DNA of 16,378 nucleotides. It comes from Chloroflexota bacterium. Its GTDB lineage: Bacteria; Chloroflexota; Dehalococcoidia; Lucifugimonadales; JADFKI01. Each line of letters begins with the position of its first letter. Within the stretch, counting starts at the first letter, position 1. The DNA lies in assembly GCA_022565015.1 (NCBI GenBank), contig JADFKI010000048.1, positions 1 to 16,378 on the forward strand, written 5' to 3'. This document shows positions 6,688-12,905 of the stretch, piece after piece. The notes under the pieces are model-generated. The model was not told the origin of the DNA, searched no databases, and saw only the letters and a list, made by a program, of their open reading frames with translations. The translations under genes were made by a program, and so were the position numbers.

Positions 6688-7707
6688 TTGGCGAAGGAAA
6701 ACAGGCCGGTGCGCGTGGCTGTGGACGCTATGGGTGGCGATCATGCGCCATCGGAGCTGGTCGCCGGAGCGGTCGAAGCCGCGAGGCACGACGGCGTGCA
6801 GATCATGCTCGTGGGTGACCCGGAGAGGGTCGAGGCGGAGCTAGTCAGACTCGAAGCCCAAGACCTGCCTATAAAGACCATACCCTCGGAAGGCGTCATC
6901 CTGGAAGGCGAGTCCCCCGTACTCGCGCTACGTCAGAAGCCACGAGCCTCCGTCCTGGTCGCAACAAGTCTGCTCAAAGAAGGTCACGCCGACGCCTGCG
7001 TCACTATGGGCTCTACCGGCGCCGCCATGGCCGCCGCAGCGGTGATTCTCGGCGTCATCAAGGGCATAGATAGGCCTGCGCTCGGAGGCCCGGTCGTAGG
7101 CCTGGCTCCCAACACGGTCATCCTGGACGTTGGCACCAATGTAGACTGCCGTCCGTCGCAGCTCTTGGGCTTCGCGGTCATCGGCGACGTCTTCGCACGT
7201 CAGCTGTGGGGTATTGAGAAGCCGAGAGTGGCCATATTGAGCGTCGGCGCGGAGGCGGGCAAGGGCAACCGACAGGTCAAGGAAGCCACTGAGTTACTGG
7301 AAAAGAGCGGACTGAATTTCATCGGCAATATCGAAGCCGACGACATACCTCACAGCAAGGCGGAGGTAGTGGTGTGCGACGGCTTCGTGGGCAACATCGT
7401 CATGAAGCTGACGGAGGGCATAGGTAGGGCCCTCGTCGAGCACCTGCGTTCCAACTTCAGCGATTCGATTTCGGCTGAGTCGCTAGACCGAATCGCCAAG
7501 GAAGTATTCGAGATTAACAACACGGCTGAGACGAGGGGAGGGGGCCCTTTGTTCGGCGTCAACGGCGTCAGCATCGTGGGGCACGGCGCGGCAAAGGCCG
7601 AGGCGGTCCGAAAGGCGATAGGGATGGCGAAAATGGTGGTTGAAAGCGGTTTCATAACCAAGCTCAATGAGGAGTTGGCCGAAGTCCATTCCAGGGCCGG
7701 CGAGTAG
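6688..7707 (+). CDS. plsX: Phosphate acyltransferase PlsX
   Basis: Converts acyl-ACP and phosphate to acyl-phosphate, the substrate of PlsY in the first step of phospholipid synthesis; a peripheral membrane protein in known cases. At 339 residues it has standard length. It begins VRVAVDAMGGDHAP, the family hallmark. Further marks are SVLVATSLLKEGHADA, MGSTGAAMAAA, GNIEADDIPHSKAEV followed by VVCDGFVGNIVMK, and GVNGVSIVGHG near the end. The start is TTG 6688 behind a perfect AGGAGG with a 6-base gap. It sits 19 bases after the HadB-like gene and 78 before fabG, so it is part of the same transcription unit. In many bacteria plsX precedes fabH/fabD/fabG; here fabH and fabD are not between them. 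Confidence 0.97.
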   Translation: MAKENRPVRVAVDAMGGDHAPSELVAGAVEAARHDGVQIMLVGDPERVEAELVRLEAQDLPIKTIPSEGVILEGESPVLALRQKPRASVLVATSLLKEGHADACVTMGSTGAAMAAAAVILGVIKGIDRPALGGPVVGLAPNTVILDVGTNVDCRPSQLLGFAVIGDVFARQLWGIEKPRVAILSVGAEAGKGNRQVKEATELLEKSGLNFIGNIEADDIPHSKAEVVVCDGFVGNIVMKLTEGIGRALVEHLRSNFSDSISAESLDRIAKEVFEINNTAETRGGGPLFGVNGVSIVGHGAAKAEAVRKAIGMAKMVVESGFITKLNEELAEVHSRAGE

Positions 7708-7708
7708 A

Positions 7709-7720
7709 CTTGCCGGCAAG
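7709..7720. repeat. Perfect 12-bp palindrome between plsX and fabG
   Basis: CTTGCCGGCAAG is an exact palindrome starting right after the plsX stop. It has no loop, so it is more likely a protein-binding or chance palindrome than a terminator. No U tract follows, so plsX-fabG read-through is expected. Confidence 0.35.
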
Positions 7721-7785
7721 ATACACCCCGCCTACGACCTCCGGAAAGGACCTCTTTGACTCGATGACGGACTACAGGAGGAAAG

Positions 7786-8538
7786 TTGATTAAGTTGGGA
7801 TTAGAAGGTAAATCGGCCCTGGTGACGGGCGCCTCCAAGGGCATTGGGAGCGCCATTGCCCTACAGTTGGCCGAGCAAGGGGTCCGAATCGCCGTAAACT
7901 ACAACAGGTCCGAGGAAGACGCCAAGGCCGTCGTTGAGACCGCCCTGAAGATGGGCGGCGAAGCCTTTATCGTCCGCGCCGATGTAAGCGACGTCAATCA
8001 AGTGAAAGACATGGTGGACAAGGTCCACGAGGCGTGGGGCCACGTGGATATCCTCGTTAACAACGCCGGAATAATTAATGATGGGTTGCTCGTGAGGATG
8101 TCTGATGAAGCGTGGGGTAGCGTAATCGCCACCAATCTGAACGGCACCTTCTATTGCGCAAGGGCCGTGCTTCGAAATATGATCAGACGGCGTTGGGGAA
8201 GGATAATCAACATCGGCTCGGTCGTGGGGCTAAGAGGAAACGTCGGACAGGCAAACTACTCAGCTTCCAAGGCGGCTTTAATCGGCTTTACGAAATCGTT
8301 GGCCAAGGAAGTCGCCACGCGTAACATCACGGTGAATACGGTCAACCCAGGCTACATAAGCACCGAAACGGTCGCCGGGCTCACAGATGAGCAGAAGGAC
8401 CGCATCATGAGCTGGATACCCCAGGGTCACTTCGGAGAGATCGAAGACATAGCGAATATGGTGACCTTCCTGACCAGCGAGAAGGCCCGTTACATTACAG
8501 GCGAGACGATAAACGTCGACGGCGGGATGGCCATCTAG
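7786..8538 (+). CDS. fabG: 3-oxoacyl-ACP reductase FabG
   Basis: Short-chain dehydrogenase that reduces 3-oxoacyl-ACP to (3R)-hydroxyacyl-ACP with NADPH, the first reduction in each FAS-II cycle. 250 residues. The cofactor motif is TGASKGIG (14-21), NNAG is at 92-95, catalytic Ser145 lies in NIGSVVG, and Tyr158-x3-Lys162 lies in YSASK. NPGYISTET and the C-terminal ITGETINVDGGMAI are typical of FabG. The start is TTG 7786 behind AGGAGG with a 4-base gap. It is the last gene of the plsX unit; its substrate is made into enoyl-ACP by the HadAB-like pair upstream. Other SDR functions cannot be excluded by sequence alone, but match and context make FabG the strong choice. Confidence 0.93.
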   Translation: MIKLGLEGKSALVTGASKGIGSAIALQLAEQGVRIAVNYNRSEEDAKAVVETALKMGGEAFIVRADVSDVNQVKDMVDKVHEAWGHVDILVNNAGIINDGLLVRMSDEAWGSVIATNLNGTFYCARAVLRNMIRRRWGRIINIGSVVGLRGNVGQANYSASKAALIGFTKSLAKEVATRNITVNTVNPGYISTETVAGLTDEQKDRIMSWIPQGHFGEIEDIANMVTFLTSEKARYITGETINVDGGMAI

Positions 8539-9097
8539 GCTTCGAAGGCTGCGTCCAGGCGCTCCAATTGGTCCCCCTTGCATAAAAGAAAATCCCACGC
8601 CGTGATAACACGCCGTGGGATAAGGGAGGTAAGTCTCCGGCCTTAGACCAATTTACAGGCACTGAAGGTCGGCTTCTGTTCGTTTGATATAGCTGCCTGA
8701 CGCTGGTGCTCACCGAATAGGCTTGAATTCGAAGGGCCTGACCAGAGTCGTCGTGCATCTTCATGACCGCTGCGATGCCCGAAATAGGGGCGATCGAGGG
8801 GTCTTCCAGTGAGACTTCGATCTGGTAGCCCGACAGTCCCGAAGTCGCGCCGCGCATCTTTACGGACTCACCAGCCTCCACCTCACTGGATTCAAAAAGC
8901 GGAATACCGGGCTCTACTCCTGATACCGGTAATACCTGCCCTGCCCCTGCAATGCCGTCACGGTCATGCTGAAAAACGTCGAATGCTGCGATATTGCTTC
9001 CGCTGAATCTGGTGAGGACGGTAGCGGCTACGAACGCTGCAACTGCGCCGATCATCCATCGGACGGCCTTAGTACGCTTGGTTTCCTCCTCTTCCAA
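8495..9097 (-). CDS. Membrane-anchored, cohesin-like protein; 3' end probably frameshifted
   Basis: Up to 200 residues. N-terminus MEEEETKRTKAVRW is charged, followed by the hydrophobic segment MIGAVAAFVAATVLT (15-29): an uncleaved signal anchor, with the rest outside the cell. The segment VEAGESVKMRGATSGLSGYQIEVSLEDPS (in parts) looks like the first strands of a cohesin/dockerin-binding-like beta domain found in secreted Chloroflexota proteins. After about residue 125 the sequence loses this character (Arg/Ser/Pro-rich tail). The frame does not stop before its own terminator and continues antisense into fabG, to 8495. In the other two frames stops occur at 8710-8712 and about 8640, which would fit the terminator. 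I infer a frameshift or decayed 3' end. Start TTG 9097 or ATG 9055. Partners unknown. Confidence 0.5.
   Translation of the reverse strand: MEEEETKRTKAVRWMIGAVAAFVAATVLTRFSGSNIAAFDVFQHDRDGIAGAGQVLPVSGVEPGIPLFESSEVEAGESVKMRGATSGLSGYQIEVSLEDPSIAPISGIAAVMKMHDDSGQALRIQAYSVSTSVRQLYQTNRSRPSVPVNWSKAGDLPPLSHGVLSRRGIFFYARGTNWSAWTQPSKPRWPSRRRRLSSRL
8584..8621 (-). terminator. Rho-independent terminator for the minus-strand gene
   Basis: ATCCCACG (8592-8599) pairs with CGTGGGAT (8614-8621). After a C-C mismatch a further four pairs (CGTG/CACG) close an ATAA loop. On the minus strand the stem is followed by TTTTCTTTTATG, a good U tract. On the plus strand no T run follows, so it serves the minus gene, though it may also stop fabG transcripts weakly. 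The minus-strand reading frame runs through it, which is odd. Confidence 0.8.
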
Positions 9098-9491
9098 TGC
9101 CCCCGGCGTCGTTTGCCGGACGTCAAATTATGTGTAAACTGTTTGCAATGTTTGCTTTAGGCGTGTAACCCATTGTCGCAGGGCTTGCTCCCTTCGGCCT
9201 TGTGGCGGGCAAGTGATTGGCCTGTGCGTTTCGCCCAGTTCGATAATGGAACGGTATCGGTGGCGGCACGTCCGGGGCTTCTCGAGGGCGAAGGTCTTTG
9301 AAGAGGGTTCTATGGGGGCTGATACCCGGAATTAGGCTGTGGTATCCCACCAACACATTTGCGTAATGGCACCTAGAGGTGGGTCACGCCACGCGGTCTC
9401 TGGTCGAGCACTTGTCGGCGGCAGGGGAATCACGAAGTCGCGTTTTCGCTAATGCACGGTGCGGACCTAGATCGAGTTAGAGGCAAGAAAG
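9098..9491. other. Intergenic region before fabL
   Basis: No gene supported. At 9140-9155 TGTTTGC occurs twice, two bases apart, close to an AT-rich patch that probably carries the promoter of the minus-strand anchored protein. GATACC (9321-9326) and GGTATC (9341-9346) form a 6-bp inverted repeat with a 14-base loop. I found no convincing promoter for fabL and no riboswitch. Confidence 0.4.
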
Positions 9492-10238
9492 ATGTCGTTT
9501 AAGGGCAAGGTCGTCCTCATAACAGGGGGCTCCAGGGGAATCGGCAAGGCCATCGCCCTGGAGTTCGCACGCGGCGGCGCCGATATAGCGTTCAACTACA
9601 TGCGCAATCATACGGCGGCCGCGGAAACGGAAAAGGAGATTTTGGGCCTCGGCGTACGCTGCCTGCGTGTCAAGGCTCACCTGGCCGACAGCGACAAAAT
9701 TAGCGGCCTGTTTTCCGAGATCGGACGCGAATTCGGAGGGCTGGACGTCCTTGTGAACAACGCCGCCTCCGGCGTTCAGAGGGACGCCCTTGAGCTTGAG
9801 GAGAAGCACTGGGACTGGGCTATGGACATCAATGCCAAGGCGCCCTGGCTCTGCTCGGTCGAGGCGTCCAGGCTAATGAGAAACGGTGGGCATATCGTAA
9901 ACATCACGAGCCAGGGGTCCCAGAAGGTCCTGCCTTACTATCTCTCCGTTGGAGCGTCCAAGGCGGCGCTGGAGGCCCTGACCCGCTATCTGGCCGTTGA
10001 GTTTGCACCGAAGGGTATTTCCGTCAACGCGGTGTCAGGTGGCTACGTAGAGACCGGCGCCCTCGATCACTTTCCCAACAGGGAAGAGATGGTGCAGGCG
10101 GGCGGGCAGACGCCCGCGGGACGCATGGTGACGTCGGAGGACATAGCCAGGGTGGTCGCGTTCCTGTGCACAAAGGACGCGGATATGATCCGTGGGCAGG
10201 TCATCGTCGTGGACGGGGGCGTCACCCTTCTGGCGTAA
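9492..10238 (+). CDS. fabL: Enoyl-ACP reductase III, FabL type
   Basis: NADPH-dependent SDR that reduces trans-2-enoyl-ACP to acyl-ACP, the last step of each FAS-II round; cytosolic. 248 residues with TGGSRGIG at 11-18. It carries the blocks I know from Bacillus subtilis FabL: NNAASG (89-94), ELEEKHWDWAM then INAKA, SKAALEALTRYLAVE, VNAVSGG, HFPNRE, TPAGRMV and ADMIRGQ. The active-site spacing is Tyr150-x6-Lys157 (YLSVGASK), the enoyl-reductase pattern, not the Tyr-x3-Lys of FabG at 7786. Start ATG 9492 with GAGG eight bases upstream. It is a separate unit from the plsX-fabG run, divided from it by a minus-strand gene. FabL is less sensitive to triclosan than FabI in the species studied; here that is only an expectation. 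Confidence 0.9.
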   Translation: MSFKGKVVLITGGSRGIGKAIALEFARGGADIAFNYMRNHTAAAETEKEILGLGVRCLRVKAHLADSDKISGLFSEIGREFGGLDVLVNNAASGVQRDALELEEKHWDWAMDINAKAPWLCSVEASRLMRNGGHIVNITSQGSQKVLPYYLSVGASKAALEALTRYLAVEFAPKGISVNAVSGGYVETGALDHFPNREEMVQAGGQTPAGRMVTSEDIARVVAFLCTKDADMIRGQVIVVDGGVTLLA

Positions 10239-10271
10239 CCGAGCTAGGCCGATTCGACTCATCGAACTCCG

Positions 10272-10315
10272 TTCGTGGTGAGCCTGTCGAACCATGTCAT
10301 GCGGATTGGTGGATA
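10272..10315. repeat. REP-like 44-bp element, copy 1
   Basis: Starts TTCGTGGTGAGCCTGTCGAA and ends GGTGGATA. A GTTCG/CGAAC inverted repeat lies at its left end. A second copy at 10582-10625 has equal length and 33 of 44 identical bases by eye. Such elements are known to be scattered in many bacterial genomes. Confidence 0.65.
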
Positions 10316-10326
10316 GCCGAAGCCTT

Positions 10327-10401
10327 GACCCCCTCTTAATCTCCCCCTTAACAAGGGGGAGAGAGAATTTCCTTCTCCCGAAATCGGAGAAGGCTAGGAT
10401 G
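10327..10401. repeat. Two-hairpin intergenic repeat, copy 1
   Basis: 75 bp beginning GACCCCCTCTTAATCTCCCC. It contains a perfect 9-bp hairpin (CTCCCCCTT, loop AAC, AAGGGGGAG) and a second one (CCTTCTCC and GGAGAAGG around 7 bases), and ends GGCTAGGATG. Copy 2 lies at 10481-10553. Confidence 0.85.
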
Positions 10402-10480
10402 TCCGACTCCTTGGGTTTAATATCTTCGGTATCCGAGTCATTAGGGAGCCTGTTGAAGGACGGTGGATACGTGGAGCGCT

Positions 10481-10553
10481 GACCCCCTCTTAATCTCCCC
10501 CTTAATGAGGGGGAAAGAATTTCCTTCTCCCAAAATGGGAGAAGGCTAGGATG
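10481..10553. repeat. Two-hairpin intergenic repeat, copy 2
   Basis: 73 bp, nearly the same as copy 1. Differences fall mainly in loops or keep pairing: the second hairpin here is CCTTCTCCC and GGGAGAAGG around AAAAT. In both copies GGTGGATA and an 11-base spacer precede GACCCCC, so the true mobile unit may be larger than 75 bp. Between the copies (10402-10480) no gene is seen. Confidence 0.85.
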
Positions 10554-10581
10554 AGGGTGAGACACGAGTACAAGAATTCCC

Positions 10582-10625
10582 TTCATGGAGAGCCCGTCTA
10601 ACCACGCAATGTCGATCGGCGGATA
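10582..10625. repeat. REP-like 44-bp element, copy 2
   Basis: Starts TTCATGGAGAGCCCGTCTAA and ends GGCGGATA; a diverged copy of the element at 10272-10315. It lies 30 bases past the stop of the minus-strand ygfZ-like gene. The two copies bracket the two-hairpin repeats. Confidence 0.6.
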
Positions 10626-10655
10626 TCCCTCGGAAGGCCTATGGCGAGCGGAAAG

Positions 10656-11720
10656 TCAGCCCTCCGAGGTCACGAAGGGCAGCTCGCTGACCGTAACGGC
10701 CACCTCTCCGTCGTCCGTTCGGGCGCAGAGCTCGACTCCGGCCTCGGCTTGCGCCTTCCTGACGTAGCCCAGGCCGATGCCGCTGGAGAGCCGTTGGGAT
10801 TGCACGGCCGAGGTCAGCACTCCGACCTTCTTGTCGTCGGCATATAGCTCCGCGCCGGGGGCAACTTCATTATCCGATGCCCACGAGAGCCCCATAAGAC
10901 GTTTCTGGACCTTGTCATAGGTGTCGAGGCGTGCGACGACTTCCTGTCCTATGTAGCAACCCTTGCTGAAGCTTATGAAGTCCAGAAGGTTTGCCTCGAG
11001 GGGGTTGTAGTCTTCACCGAAGTCTTTGACCGTGACGGGCAGGCCCCGTTCGATTCTAATGAGGTCCACCGTCTGCGTGCCGACGGGCAGGGCGCCGGCG
11101 TCGACGAGCCAGCTCCAGACCTTTGAGGCGTCGGCCAACGCCACGACGATATCGTAGCCGGGCACGCCAGCGAAGTCCGAGCGCATGACGAGGGCATCGA
11201 CGCCTTCGATGCAGACACTGGCCGATTCGTAAAGGGAGAGCCTCCGCGCCGAATCGGGAAGCGCGTCCGCCGCCTTGTCCCCAATAAGCGAGAACATCGC
11301 CGTCTCTTCCGTGGCATCCCGCGAGGTCACATCCTCCATGATCGTGTAGAAATCGATCCATTCAAGGACCCTGGTGCGCGTAGTGGGCCCCGTGAGCACA
11401 AGCAACCCGTCATCCCGCCTGTTTACGAAGAGCAAGTCGATGACCCGGCCCTTGTTGGTGGTCAAGACGGTGCCCATTATGCTGTTTTGCTGCAGGTCCG
11501 CCAGATTATTGGTGGAGAGTCGGTTCAACAGGTCTATGGCGTCGTCGCCGGTGATCTCCAGGCGTCCTAAATAGGAGCGGTCCACGATGCCAATGCCCAG
11601 CGTAGCCGCCGCGTATTCCTCTTCCAGCGTTGAATAGGAAGCTGAAATCCGCCAGCCGAACTCTTCTTTCAGAACGGCGCCTGCTTTGCGCTGCAGGTCG
11701 AGTACCGGGCTTTCCAACAT
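10656..11720 (-). CDS. ygfZ: YgfZ/IBA57-type folate-binding Fe-S maturation protein
   Basis: Member of the GcvT-fold YgfZ family, tetrahydrofolate-dependent helpers in building or repairing certain [4Fe-4S] proteins (for example MiaB in E. coli). 354 residues. The N-terminal half LGIGIVDRSYLGRLEITGDDA resembles glycine-cleavage T-protein. The diagnostic motif is KGCYIGQE (253-260) with Cys255, followed by VVARLDTYDKVQKRL, and this marks YgfZ rather than aminomethyltransferase. A C-terminal beta-barrel (about 275-354) follows. ATG 11720 has GAGGT five bases upstream. It lies 79 bases downstream of an A-type Fe-S carrier on the same strand, with a hairpin between, which strongly supports the Fe-S role. 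No other glycine-cleavage genes (gcvH, gcvP) are near. Being a folate enzyme of another kind remains possible but less likely. Confidence 0.88.
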   Translation of the reverse strand: MLESPVLDLQRKAGAVLKEEFGWRISASYSTLEEEYAAATLGIGIVDRSYLGRLEITGDDAIDLLNRLSTNNLADLQQNSIMGTVLTTNKGRVIDLLFVNRRDDGLLVLTGPTTRTRVLEWIDFYTIMEDVTSRDATEETAMFSLIGDKAADALPDSARRLSLYESASVCIEGVDALVMRSDFAGVPGYDIVVALADASKVWSWLVDAGALPVGTQTVDLIRIERGLPVTVKDFGEDYNPLEANLLDFISFSKGCYIGQEVVARLDTYDKVQKRLMGLSWASDNEVAPGAELYADDKKVGVLTSAVQSQRLSSGIGLGYVRKAQAEAGVELCARTDDGEVAVTVSELPFVTSEG

Positions 11721-11739
11721 AGCTTACCTCGGAAGTGCA

Positions 11740-11766
11740 GACGACCGCTCACATGGAGCGGCCGTC
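11740..11766 (-). other. Hairpin between iscA and ygfZ
   Basis: GACG-A-CCGCTC (11740-11750) pairs with GAGCGG-C-CGTC (11756-11766): ten pairs with one mismatch and a 5-base loop. No U run follows on either strand, so it is not a normal terminator. It may trim or pause the shared transcript. Confidence 0.5.
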
Positions 11767-11799
11767 GTTGACAGATCAATTTATTCGGCTGGTCTGACT

Positions 11800-12150
11800 C
11801 TATACGCTGAACGAAGTGCCGCAGCCGCAGGTCGTCTTCGCGTTGGGGTTGTTGAAGACGAACCCCTTGCCGTTCAGGCCGCCGGAGTAATCCAGCGTGG
11901 TGCCCGCCAGGAAGACATATGATTTCTTGTCGACGTACAACTCGACGCCGTGGCCCTCTATGACCTTATCGTCCGGCAGGGGGCCATCCGTGAGCTCGAG
12001 GATATACGTGAGGCCGGAGCACCCGCCTCCCTTGACGCCAACACGCAGGTGAGCATCGGGCTTTCCTTCGGCCATCCTGAATTGCTCTACGTGTTCTGCG
12101 GCTGCCTCGCTGATGCTGATCGATAGAGGCTTGGGCTGGACCTTAAGCAT
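11800..12150 (-). CDS. A-type iron-sulfur carrier (IscA/ErpA/HesB)
   Basis: Small cytosolic carrier that receives Fe-S clusters from a scaffold and hands them to client enzymes. 116 residues with the three invariant cysteines: Cys44 in GGGCSG, and Cys108 and Cys110 in TTCGCGTSF near the C-terminus. SISEAAAEHV at the start, RVGVKGGGCSGLTY and LDYSGGLNGKGFVFNNPNA are standard for the family. Start ATG 12150 behind AGGAG with an 8-base gap. A strong promoter lies about 50 bases upstream, and the ygfZ-like gene follows, so it likely leads a two-gene Fe-S maturation operon. Which A-type (IscA, SufA or ErpA) cannot be told from sequence alone, so no symbol is given. Confidence 0.95.
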   Translation of the reverse strand: MLKVQPKPLSISISEAAAEHVEQFRMAEGKPDAHLRVGVKGGGCSGLTYILELTDGPLPDDKVIEGHGVELYVDKKSYVFLAGTTLDYSGGLNGKGFVFNNPNAKTTCGCGTSFSV

Positions 12151-12203
12151 CCTGAATCTCCTTCGGGCTCATTAGTCAATCTCGACAGGCGATATATATA
12201 CCT

Positions 12204-12232
12204 ATTCTACAAACAATACGATTTTACGTCAA
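12204..12232 (-). promoter_or_regulatory. Promoter of the iscA-ygfZ operon
   Basis: On the minus strand TTGACG (12232-12227), 17 bases, then TAGAAT (12209-12204): each box five of six to the sigma70 consensus with ideal spacing. The expected start of transcription is about 45-50 bases before the ATG at 12150. A TATATATA run just downstream makes the region AT-rich. No IscR-like operator is recognised. Confidence 0.6.
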
Positions 12233-12281
12233 TGACGCCGAGCCGCCGGATTGGTGCTTACCTGTCAGCGGCTCTTCGACG

Positions 12282-12458
12282 TTAACCGCCGCTGTAAAGC
12301 TTGTTGCCCTTTCCCTCTTCGCAGGCGGCGTTGGTGCAGAACCAAAATATGCCAGGCATGGGAGGGACCCGCACGCCGTCAAACTCCCTGCGCATGGGGT
12401 TTCCACAGCTCGGGCAGGCGACGGTGGGGGTATCTTGATGCTCTACGGGAGTGGTCAT
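12282..12458 (-). CDS. 58-residue zinc-ribbon protein
   Basis: A very small gene, easily missed. It encodes MTTPVEHQDTPTVACPSCGN, then PMRREFDGVRVPPMPGIFWF and CTNAACEEGKGNKLYSGG. Cys15-x2-Cys18 and Cys41-x4-Cys46 make a four-cysteine zinc site (or rubredoxin-like knuckles). The start is ATG 12458, with AAGGA eight bases upstream, and the stop TAA lies at 12284-12282. The plus-strand frame over the same bases is a shadow. A TATAAT on the minus strand (12508-12503, in the palindrome GGTATTATACC) could be its -10. It lies just upstream of the Fe-S carrier on the same strand but with a separate promoter between. Such ribbons bind nucleic acid, proteins or only zinc; no function is assigned. Confidence 0.75.
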   Translation of the reverse strand: MTTPVEHQDTPTVACPSCGNPMRREFDGVRVPPMPGIFWFCTNAACEEGKGNKLYSGG

Positions 12459-12499
12459 CTTCCAATCCTTTGAAGTGATGCCGCGGGCTGTGCTCCAAA

Positions 12500-12510
12500 G
12501 GTATTATACC
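12500..12510 (-). promoter_or_regulatory. Palindromic -10 region for the small zinc-ribbon gene
   Basis: GGTATTATACC is palindromic around a central base and contains TATAAT on the minus strand, 45 bases before the ATG at 12458. No good -35 is seen 16-18 bases further up, so activator help or a false match are both possible. Confidence 0.3.
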
Positions 12511-12682
12511 GCCGGGGATGCCAGGGAGGCGACCCGGATGCTTTTATGGGTCATCGTAGGTACCGCCTCGGTGGCATGTGTTGCAATGTTCTCTGGAAAC
12601 AGCTACCCGTGAAGGCGGGCGCTTCGCGACGGGCCGCTCGCAATGCATTTTGCCCGCAGTGGCCAAGGGGCCGGAGGGACTG

Positions 12683-12868
12683 CTACGCCGCGATCTTCTT
12701 CTTTCGGCCTGGCTTTCCTCGGGTCTTCGTCCAGTCAATCTGTTTCTTGGGCTCTGGTACTATATCTACAGTGTAGCCACACTGCAGGCACTCCAGATAT
12801 TCTCCGTACATGTCCCTGTTCCTGTTGATGTCTCCTCGACACCGGGGACATGCCTTGAAATCAACCAT
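12683..12868 (-). CDS. Small zinc-ribbon protein with basic tail
   Basis: 61 residues beginning MVDFKACPRCRGDINRNRDM. Cys7-x2-Cys10 and Cys27-x2-Cys30 (CLQC) form a classic two-knuckle zinc ribbon. After a Pro-Lys linker the tail TRGKPGRKKKIAA is strongly basic and resembles an AT-hook core (R-G-K-P-G-R), suggesting nucleic acid binding. Start ATG 12868; AGGT and GTAGGA occur 5-12 bases upstream. It is a single gene facing the other zinc-ribbon gene on the same strand, 224 bases apart. The type looks like short conserved ribbons I associate with Chloroflexota, but that is recollection, not a search. The function is unknown; an accessory to transcription or RNA is a guess. Confidence 0.75.
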   Translation of the reverse strand: MVDFKACPRCRGDINRNRDMYGEYLECLQCGYTVDIVPEPKKQIDWTKTRGKPGRKKKIAA

Positions 12869-12905
12869 CGGACCTAGTTCCTACCTTTCCACTCTATGAA
12901 TATCA

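Noticed and set aside
10327..10553. CRISPR array from the repeated hairpin units
   Set aside because: Only two copies of 73-75 bp, with a single 79-base interval and no cas genes; this is an intergenic repeat family.
10656..11720. Calling the GcvT-fold gene aminomethyltransferase (gcvT)
   Set aside because: The KGCYIGQE motif and the neighbouring Fe-S carrier point to YgfZ/IBA57, and no gcvH or gcvP is present.
11740..11766. Terminator between iscA and ygfZ
   Set aside because: The hairpin is good but no U tract follows on either strand.
12251..12478. 75-codon plus-strand frame rich in Arg and Cys
   Set aside because: It is the antisense shadow of the small zinc-ribbon gene, which has the better start, ribosome site and motif.
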